5,955 nucleotides of DNA, from positions 1-5,955 of the forward strand of contig JAPPHW010000045.1 of assembly GCA_028820945.1 (NCBI GenBank), written 5' to 3'. Origin of the DNA: Defluviicoccus sp. GTDB lineage: Bacteria; Pseudomonadota; Alphaproteobacteria; MPNO01. A program made the position numbers and the translations under genes. Shown piece after piece: positions 1-4,449 of the stretch (the stretch's first letter is position 1; each line of letters starts with the position of its first letter). The notes below the pieces were generated by a model. That model searched no databases. It saw only the letters and a list, made by a program, of their open reading frames with translations, and was not told the DNA's origin.

Positions 1-11
1 AGCCCGGGTCG

Positions 12-46
12 AAAACCTTAACCGGACAGCAATGGAACAAGTCCGG
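12..46 (-). terminator. possible weak terminator of pheA
   Basis: Read in the pheA direction, about 40 nt past its stop codon, the sequence CCGGAC (46-41) is followed 13 nt later by its exact complement GTCCGG (27-22), giving a 6-bp GC-rich stem. An interrupted T-rich tail, TTAAGGTTTT, follows at 21-12. The location and order fit an intrinsic terminator, but the stem is short, the loop large and the T-tract broken, so it may be weak or fortuitous. Nothing else is recognisable in the 85 bases beside pheA. Confidence 0.3.
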
Positions 47-85
47 GCATGACGGGAAGGCGGTTCGATTCGAAACGGACAGGCC

Positions 86-961
86 CTAGGCCGGGTCGAT
101 AGGCTCGTTGGTCGACCGGAACGCATCCGCCGGATAGGTGCCGAGGACCTTCACCCTGTGCGAGAAGAACTCCAGCTCCTCCAGCGCGAGGCGCACGTTT
201 CGGTCCCTCGGGTCGCCCTCGATATCGGCGTAGAACTGGGTCGCGGCGAAGTCGCCCCCCATCATGTAGCTCTCGAGCTTGGTCATGTTGACGCCATTGG
301 TCGCGAACCCGCCGAGCGCCTTGTAGAGCGCCGCCGGCACGTTCCGGACCTGGAACACGAAAGTCGTCACCAGCGTGCCGTCGTCGCGCCGCCGCCGGCG
401 CGGCGACCGGGAGAGCACGAGAAAACGGGTCGTGTTGTGCTCCGCGTCTTCGATATTGGCCGCGAGCGAGGCAAGCCCGTAAACCTCGCCTGCGAGCGCC
501 GAGCCGATCGCCGCCTGGCTGGGATCGCCGCGTTCGGCGATCTCGGCGGCGGCGCCGGCGGTATCGGCGTGGACGATCGGGCAGAGCTTCATCTTGCGGA
601 TCATGTTGCGGCATTGGCCGAGTGCATGGACGTGGCTGTGGACGGTCCGGACCGTCTTCAGCGTTGCGCCCTCCGGTGCCAGCAAATGATGATTCACCCG
701 GACGAAGTGCTCACTGACGATGAAGAGTTCGGATTCCGGCATCAGGCGGTGGATATCGGCGACGCGGCCGGCAACCGAATTCTCGATCGGAATCATCGCA
801 TAGCGCGCCTTCCCGTCGCGCACCGCCGCGAAAGCGTCCTCGAACGCGGCGGAGGGCAGGGTGGCCATGGCCGGAAATATCGAACGGCAGGCGAGCTCGG
901 AATAGGCGCCCGGAACGCCCTGAAAGGCAATCGTATTCCGGGGGGCTTTGGACTTGGTCAT
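86..961 (-). CDS. pheA: prephenate dehydratase (monofunctional, PDT-ACT)
   Basis: This cytoplasmic enzyme converts prephenate to phenylpyruvate by decarboxylation and dehydration, the committed step to phenylalanine. The product is 291 aa, the usual size for the monofunctional type without a chorismate mutase domain. The catalytic domain covers about residues 9-185: GVPGAYSE (15-22) near the start, PIENSVAG (58-65), and the catalytic NTTRF motif (176-180, TRF at 178-180). A regulatory ACT domain follows from about 198 to 275 (TTFVFQVRNVPAALYKAL, then LESYMMGG at 229-236). The linker between them carries five consecutive arginines (188-192). The ATG at 961 is chosen because the protein family begins at about this point, a GGGA stretch lies 5 nt upstream, and a good promoter at 996-1024 puts the transcript start downstream of the longer alternative ATG at 1024. 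The gene is divergent from the cytochrome gene. The reading frame is intact, ending in TAG at 88-86. Identification is firm. Confidence 0.95.
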   Translation of the reverse strand: MTKSKAPRNTIAFQGVPGAYSELACRSIFPAMATLPSAAFEDAFAAVRDGKARYAMIPIENSVAGRVADIHRLMPESELFIVSEHFVRVNHHLLAPEGATLKTVRTVHSHVHALGQCRNMIRKMKLCPIVHADTAGAAAEIAERGDPSQAAIGSALAGEVYGLASLAANIEDAEHNTTRFLVLSRSPRRRRRDDGTLVTTFVFQVRNVPAALYKALGGFATNGVNMTKLESYMMGGDFAATQFYADIEGDPRDRNVRLALEELEFFSHRVKVLGTYPADAFRSTNEPIDPA

Positions 962-995
962 CTTCGTCCCGCGGCGCCGCGGCAATGGGCGGCGG

Positions 996-1024
996 AGTAT
1001 CGAATTCGCCCCTGCCCGTGTCAA
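996..1024 (-). promoter_or_regulatory. candidate sigma70-type promoter for pheA
   Basis: On the minus strand a perfect -35 hexamer TTGACA (1024-1019) is followed after 17 nt by GATACT (1001-996), a 4 of 6 match to TATAAT. Transcription would begin near 989, giving a leader of roughly 28 nt before the pheA ATG at 961. This is the best promoter match in the window. It also argues against the upstream in-frame ATG at 1024, which would fall inside the -35 element. No attenuator or leader peptide rich in Phe codons fits in so short a leader. Confidence 0.6.
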
Positions 1025-1059
1025 ACGCCTGTGTCCCGTCGCTCCTGGAAGTCGTCAAC

Positions 1060-1087
1060 TTGCAAAGGGGAAACCCGTTCTGCTAAT
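1060..1087 (+). promoter_or_regulatory. candidate promoter for the cytochrome c gene
   Basis: On the plus strand TTGCAA (1060-1065) and GCTAAT (1082-1087) are separated by 16 nt; each matches 4 of 6 consensus positions. A transcript starting near 1094 would have a leader of about 58 nt before the ATG at 1152. The position, in the divergent gap and outside the pheA promoter, is sensible. The match is moderate, and it is inferred from hexamers alone. Confidence 0.35.
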
Positions 1088-1139
1088 GACGCCTGCGCTG
1101 CGCGGCCGCAGCGGCGTAACGGGTGGCGGGCCGTCCAGG

Positions 1140-1144
1140 GGAGG
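1140..1144 (+). promoter_or_regulatory. strong Shine-Dalgarno for the cytochrome c gene
   Basis: GGAGG lies 7 nt upstream of the ATG at 1152, within a longer purine run (AGGGGAGGA, 1137-1145). This decides the start: the frame stays open upstream to 948, but the extra residues have no signal or heme features and would overlap the pheA promoter and the first bases of pheA. Confidence 0.8.
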
Positions 1145-1151
1145 ACGAACC

Positions 1152-1682
1152 ATGTTGTTCAACAAGATCGCCGGCGCGGGATTGCTCGTCGCTCTCGTGC
1201 TGGTCGCCATCAGCACGATCGGAAACGCCCTGGTCCACCCCCGGGACAGCGATAAGGGCGCGGCGGTCGTGACCGCGGCCGCGAAGCCGGAGCCCGCGGC
1301 CCCGGCAAAGCCCGCCGAGCCGCCGGCGCCGATCGGAACGCTGCTGGCGGCAGCCGATACCGGCGCGGGCGAGAAGGTGTTCAAGAAGTGCAAGGCCTGC
1401 CACACCGTCGACAAGGGCGGCAAGAACAAGATCGGTCCCAACCTGTGGGAAGTCGTGAATTCGGAGGCCGGAAAACGGGCCGGGTTCTCCTATTCCAAGG
1501 CGATGGCCGAGAAGGGCGGGGCGTGGACATACGAGAATCTCGCCGCCTTCCTGGCCAAGCCCAAGGCGTACCTTCCCGGAACCAAGATGGCCTTCGCCGG
1601 CCTCAAAAAGGCGAAGGACCGGGCCTCGGTGATCGCCTATCTTCGGTTGTTGAGCGACTCGCCGGCTCCGCTGCCGCAATAG
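1152..1682 (+). CDS. cycM: membrane-anchored class I cytochrome c (CycM / c552 type)
   Basis: A 176-aa monoheme c-type cytochrome that should shuttle electrons in the periplasm from the bc1 complex to a terminal oxidase of the aa3 type, which is the role known for CycM proteins in alphaproteobacteria. The N-terminus (about residues 7-26, LVALVLVAI core) is one uncleaved-looking hydrophobic segment. An Ala/Pro/Lys-rich flexible tether follows (about 38-66, with PEPAAPAKPAEPPAP). The globular heme domain runs from about 70 to 168. The heme-binding CKACH motif is at 80-84, so H84 is the proximal ligand; the distal ligand is probably M146 in PGTKM (142-146). GPNLW (95-99) and the C-terminal helix VIAYLRLLS (160-168) are typical of mitochondrial-like class I cytochromes c. 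Export is presumably by Sec, with heme attachment by the Ccm system. It is transcribed away from pheA and is followed closely by hisN. The fold is certain; the CycM assignment rests on the anchor, tether and overall pattern. Confidence 0.9.
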   Translation: MLFNKIAGAGLLVALVLVAISTIGNALVHPRDSDKGAAVVTAAAKPEPAAPAKPAEPPAPIGTLLAAADTGAGEKVFKKCKACHTVDKGGKNKIGPNLWEVVNSEAGKRAGFSYSKAMAEKGGAWTYENLAAFLAKPKAYLPGTKMAFAGLKKAKDRASVIAYLRLLSDSPAPLPQ

Positions 1683-1684
1683 CG

Positions 1685-1705
1685 ACGGCTCCGCCGCCGT
1701 AGGAA
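1685..1705 (+). promoter_or_regulatory. short gap between cytochrome c gene and hisN with small hairpin and AGGAA
   Basis: Only 34 nt separate the two genes. ACGGC (1685-1689) and GCCGT (1696-1700) can form a 5-bp hairpin with a 6-nt loop, without a T-tract, so it is not a terminator. AGGAA (1701-1705) is the only Shine-Dalgarno-like sequence before the hisN ATG at 1717. Its spacing of about 11 nt is longer than ideal, suggesting modest initiation or coupling to translation of the upstream gene. Confidence 0.35.
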
Positions 1706-1716
1706 CGCGGCGCGCG

Positions 1717-2505
1717 ATGTCCGAAATTTGTCCGCAGGACTATATCGACTTCGCCCACGCGCTCGCCGATGCCAGCGGCGCGGCGATCCGGCGGCACTTC
1801 CGTACGCCCGTTTCGGTGGAAGACAAGGCCGATGCCTCGCCGGTGACCGTCGCCGACCGCGAGGCCGAATCAGCCATGCGGGCGATGATCGCCGAGCGGT
1901 ATCCCTCGCATGGAGTCGTGGGCGAGGAGTTCGGCAACCGGGGCGAGGGGGCAGAGGAAGTCTGGGTGCTCGATCCCATCGACGGCACCCGCGCGTTCAT
2001 CGCCGGAAAGCCTCTCTTCGGCACGCTGATCGCCCTGCTCCGCCAAGGCCGGCCGTTGCTCGGCGTCATCGACCAGCCCGTGCTCGGCGAACGCTGGGTC
2101 GGCGCCGCGGGAAGCGCATCGCTCTTTTGCGGCGAGCGGATCGAGACGCGTTCCTGCGCCGGCATCGACGAGGCCCTCCTGAACACCACCTCGCCCGAGC
2201 TTTTCCATGGCGCCGACCGCGAGGCGTTCGGCCGAGTTTCCGCGCGCGTGCGCGATGCTCTCTATGGCGGGGATTGCTACGCCTACGGGTTGCTGGCCGC
2301 CGGCTATATCGACCTTGTGGTCGAGGCGGGCCTGAAGACCTACGACTATTGCGCCCTCGTCCCCGTCGTCGAGGGCGCCGGCGGGTGCATCAGCGATTGG
2401 GAGGGAAATGCGCTCGGGGCCGATTCGGACGGCCGTGTGGTCGCCGCGGGCGACCGGCGGGTTCATGCCGGGGCCTTGGAATTGCTGTCCGGCGGTACCA
2501 ACTAG
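1717..2505 (+). CDS. hisN: histidinol-phosphatase, inositol monophosphatase family
   Basis: A 262-aa cytoplasmic Mg-dependent phosphatase. In alphaproteobacteria and actinobacteria, members with this pattern dephosphorylate L-histidinol phosphate, the penultimate stage of histidine synthesis, in place of HisB-N or PHP-type enzymes. The family metal-site motifs are all present: DKADASPVTVADREAE (36-51), GEE (69-71), DPIDGT (86-91; D86 and D89 as metal ligands) and the second signature YDYCALVPVVEGAGG (209-223; D210). The segment GGDCYAYGLLAAGYIDLVVEAG (184-205) is what most points to HisN rather than to a true inositol monophosphatase or CysQ. The frame is intact and length normal. It follows the cytochrome gene by 34 bp on the same strand and is probably co-transcribed with it. 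No other histidine genes are in the window, so the substrate is inferred from sequence pattern only; a related sugar- or inositol-phosphatase role cannot be excluded. Confidence 0.85.
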   Translation: MSEICPQDYIDFAHALADASGAAIRRHFRTPVSVEDKADASPVTVADREAESAMRAMIAERYPSHGVVGEEFGNRGEGAEEVWVLDPIDGTRAFIAGKPLFGTLIALLRQGRPLLGVIDQPVLGERWVGAAGSASLFCGERIETRSCAGIDEALLNTTSPELFHGADREAFGRVSARVRDALYGGDCYAYGLLAAGYIDLVVEAGLKTYDYCALVPVVEGAGGCISDWEGNALGADSDGRVVAAGDRRVHAGALELLSGGTN

Positions 2506-2518
2506 GATCGGGTGACGG

Positions 2519-2530
2519 CAAGCGCGCTTG
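2519..2530. repeat. perfect 12-bp palindrome upstream of yejA1
   Basis: CAAGCGCGCTTG is a perfect inverted repeat without spacer, 13 nt past the hisN stop. Its last three bases are the first three of a possible -35 hexamer (TTGAAG, 2528-2533), the position where a dimeric repressor could act. Such palindromes also arise by chance in GC-rich DNA. Confidence 0.3.
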
Positions 2531-2556
2531 AAGGCATCCGCCTGCGTGCACACAAT
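2528..2556 (+). promoter_or_regulatory. candidate promoter for the yejA operon
   Basis: TTGAAG (2528-2533) and CACAAT (2551-2556) are exactly 17 nt apart, each matching 4 of 6 consensus positions. Transcription from near 2563 would leave a leader of about 30 nt before the ATG at 2593. If real, the yej genes are an independent unit from the cytochrome c-hisN pair and the upstream in-frame GTG at 2512 is not a start. The evidence is limited to hexamers and spacing. Confidence 0.35.
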
Positions 2557-2581
2557 CGCCGGGCGCGCAGGCGCCGCGCGG

Positions 2582-2587
2582 AGAGGA
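2582..2587 (+). promoter_or_regulatory. Shine-Dalgarno deciding the yejA1 start
   Basis: AGAGGA ends 5 nt before the ATG at 2593. The frame is open back to a GTG at 2512, but those 27 extra residues are mostly Arg/Ala and would bury the signal peptide inside the protein. The ATG at 2593 places a normal signal peptide at the very N-terminus. Confidence 0.7.
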
Positions 2588-2592
2588 TCGTC

Positions 2593-4449
2593 ATGCAGAG
2601 CTTGGGGTGGGTTGCAATCCGCGCTACCGGCGTCCTGGCCGGGGCGATGCTGTTGCTGGGTGGGGCGGCGGCGGCCGAAAAGGCCGTCAAGCGCCACGGG
2701 CTCACCCTGGTGGGCACGCTCGGATATCCTGCCGATTTCCCCCATCGCGGCTACGTCAACCCGCATGCCCCCAAGGGCGGGGCGATCAAGCTGCACGCGA
2801 TCGGCTCTTTCGACAGCTTCAACCCCTACATCGTCAAGGGCGATTCCGCGAGCCTCGCCTTCGTCGTCGATACCCTGATGACGTCGCCGCGCGACGAGAT
2901 CTCGGCCGAGTACGGGCTGGTCGCCGAGACCGTCGAGGTGCCGAGCGACCTTTCCTGGGTGATCTACAACCTCCGACCGGAGGCGCGCTTCCACGACGGC
3001 AAGCCGGTGACGGCCGACGACGTCATCTTTAGCTTCAACGCGCTCCGCGAGAAGGGACAGCCCTTCTACCGCTACTACTACCGCAATATCGCCAAGGCGG
3101 AACGGCTCGGCCGGCACCGGGTGAAGTTCCACTTCACCGGGCCGCCCAACCGCGAGCTTCCGCAGATCACCGGCCAGCTTCCGGTTCTGCCCAAGCACTA
3201 CTGGGAAGGCCGCGCCTTCGACCGGACCACGCTGGAGCCGCCGCTCGGCAGCGGACCCTACCGGATCTCACGTTTCGAGCCCGGGCGGTTCGTCGAATAC
3301 GAGCGGGTGAAGGACTATTGGGGCGAGCGGCTGCCGATCAATCTCGGCATGAACAATTTCGACCGCATCCGGATCGACTATTACCGCGACCAGACGGTCG
3401 CGCTCGAAGCCTTCAAGGCGAACGAGTACGACTACCGGTCGGAAAACTCGTCGAAGGACTGGGCTACGGGCTACAAATTCCCCGCGGCGGAGGCGGGGCT
3501 GGTGCATGCAGAACAAGTTCGCCATTCGCGGCCCACCGGGATGCAGTCCTTCGCCTTCAACCTCAGGCGGGCGAAATTCGACGACATCCGGGTGCGCGAG
3601 GCGATCGGGCTCGCCTTCGATTTCAACTGGTCGAACCGCAACCTGTTCTACGGTCAGTACAGCCGGACGACGAGCTTCTTCTCCAACTCCGAGCTCGCCT
3701 CCAGCGGGCTGCCCGGAGCCGCCGAGAAGGCTCTGCTGGAGCCGTTTCGCGGCCAAGTCCCCGATTCCGTCTTCACCCGCGCCTTCGAGCCGCCCGAAAC
3801 CGACGGGTCGGGCAATATCCGGCGCAACCTCCGCCGCGCCGTCCGCCTGCTCAAGGCCGCGTCCTGGTCGATCCAGGACGGCCGGCTGACCCATGCGGCG
3901 ACCGGCGAGAGGATGGAGATCGAGTTCCTGCTGGTCAGCCCCCTCTTCGAACGGGTGGTCGCCCCGTTCATCCGCAACCTCAAGCGGCTCGGCATCGAGG
4001 GGCGCATCCGGGTGGTCGATTCGTCGCAATACATCAACCGCCTGAACGGCTTCGACTTCGACATGGCGATCGCGAGCTGGGGCCAGTCGGACTCGCCCGG
4101 CAACGAGCAGCGCGACTTCTGGAGCTCGGACGCCGCCGGCCGCCAGGGCAGCCGCAACCTCGTGGGCATCCGGAACCCGGTCGTCGACGCCCTGATCGAA
4201 AAGCTGATCGCCGCACCGGACCGCGCCCGGCTGGTCGCCGCGACGCGCGCGCTCGACCGCGTTCTGCTGTGGAACCACTACGTCATCCCGCAATGGCATA
4301 TCCGCTTCGACCGGATCGCCTATTGGGACAAGCTCGGCAAGCCGGCCAAGAGCCCGAAATACGGCAACGACCTGATGAGCTGGTGGGTCGATGCGGGCAA
4401 GGCGGCGAGCCTCGAAGAGCGCAAGCGCAAGCTGGGCGGCGCGCAGTGA
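2593..4449 (+). CDS. yejA: YejA-type peptide ABC transporter substrate-binding protein, first copy
   Basis: A 618-aa periplasmic receptor of solute-binding protein family 5 (DppA/OppA fold), closest in pattern to YejA, the binding protein of the YejABEF importer for oligopeptides and peptide antibiotics such as microcin C. A Sec signal peptide occupies about residues 1-28 (hydrophobic core 13-24, cleavage probably within or after the AAAA at 25-28). The mature protein opens with HGLTLVGTLGYPADFPHRGYVN (35-56), then the YejA-typical NPHAPKGG (56-63) and FDSFNPYIVKG (73-83). The family 5 signature region is LRPEARFHDGKPVTADDVIFSF (127-148). GSGPYRI (219-225), NFDRIRIDYYRD (255-266), FAFNLRR (320-326) and AFDFNWSNRNLFYG (341-354) follow, with NEQRDFW (504-510) and a C-terminal lobe ending at 618. 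No cysteines occur. It is followed by a paralog overlapping its stop codon. Specificity cannot be read from sequence; the family assignment is firm. Confidence 0.92.
   Translation: MQSLGWVAIRATGVLAGAMLLLGGAAAAEKAVKRHGLTLVGTLGYPADFPHRGYVNPHAPKGGAIKLHAIGSFDSFNPYIVKGDSASLAFVVDTLMTSPRDEISAEYGLVAETVEVPSDLSWVIYNLRPEARFHDGKPVTADDVIFSFNALREKGQPFYRYYYRNIAKAERLGRHRVKFHFTGPPNRELPQITGQLPVLPKHYWEGRAFDRTTLEPPLGSGPYRISRFEPGRFVEYERVKDYWGERLPINLGMNNFDRIRIDYYRDQTVALEAFKANEYDYRSENSSKDWATGYKFPAAEAGLVHAEQVRHSRPTGMQSFAFNLRRAKFDDIRVREAIGLAFDFNWSNRNLFYGQYSRTTSFFSNSELASSGLPGAAEKALLEPFRGQVPDSVFTRAFEPPETDGSGNIRRNLRRAVRLLKAASWSIQDGRLTHAATGERMEIEFLLVSPLFERVVAPFIRNLKRLGIEGRIRVVDSSQYINRLNGFDFDMAIASWGQSDSPGNEQRDFWSSDAAGRQGSRNLVGIRNPVVDALIEKLIAAPDRARLVAATRALDRVLLWNHYVIPQWHIRFDRIAYWDKLGKPAKSPKYGNDLMSWWVDAGKAASLEERKRKLGGAQ
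4446..4449 (+). promoter_or_regulatory. GTGA start-stop overlap of the two yejA genes
   Basis: The GTG start of the second gene (4446-4448) overlaps the TGA stop of the first (4447-4449). There is only a poor Shine-Dalgarno upstream (GGGCGG within the last codons of the first gene), so the second protein is probably made by termination-reinitiation. This keeps the two receptors in a linked ratio. Confidence 0.75.

Noticed and set aside
64..74. Near-palindrome TTCGATTCGAA just past the pheA stop
   Set aside because: Five-base arms around a single base leave no room for an RNA loop, there is no T-tract, and no nearby promoter makes an operator role likely.
948..1151. N-terminal extension of the cytochrome c frame back to 948
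   Set aside because: The added 68 residues would bury the membrane anchor, overlap the start of pheA and its promoter, and ignore the strong GGAGG 7 nt before the ATG at 1152.
158..1255. 365-codon plus-strand open frame across pheA and the divergent gap
   Set aside because: It is antisense to the well-supported pheA gene, runs through both candidate promoters, and its translation has no recognisable domain; it reflects G/C-rich third positions.
2512..2592. N-terminal extension of yejA1 back to the GTG at 2512
   Set aside because: It adds 27 Arg/Ala-rich residues before the signal peptide, has no good ribosome site, and would start upstream of the candidate promoter.
1870..3198. 442-codon minus-strand open frame spanning hisN and yejA1
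   Set aside because: It is antisense to two genes with clear family motifs, crosses their intergenic region, and its translation is compositionally biased without known motifs.
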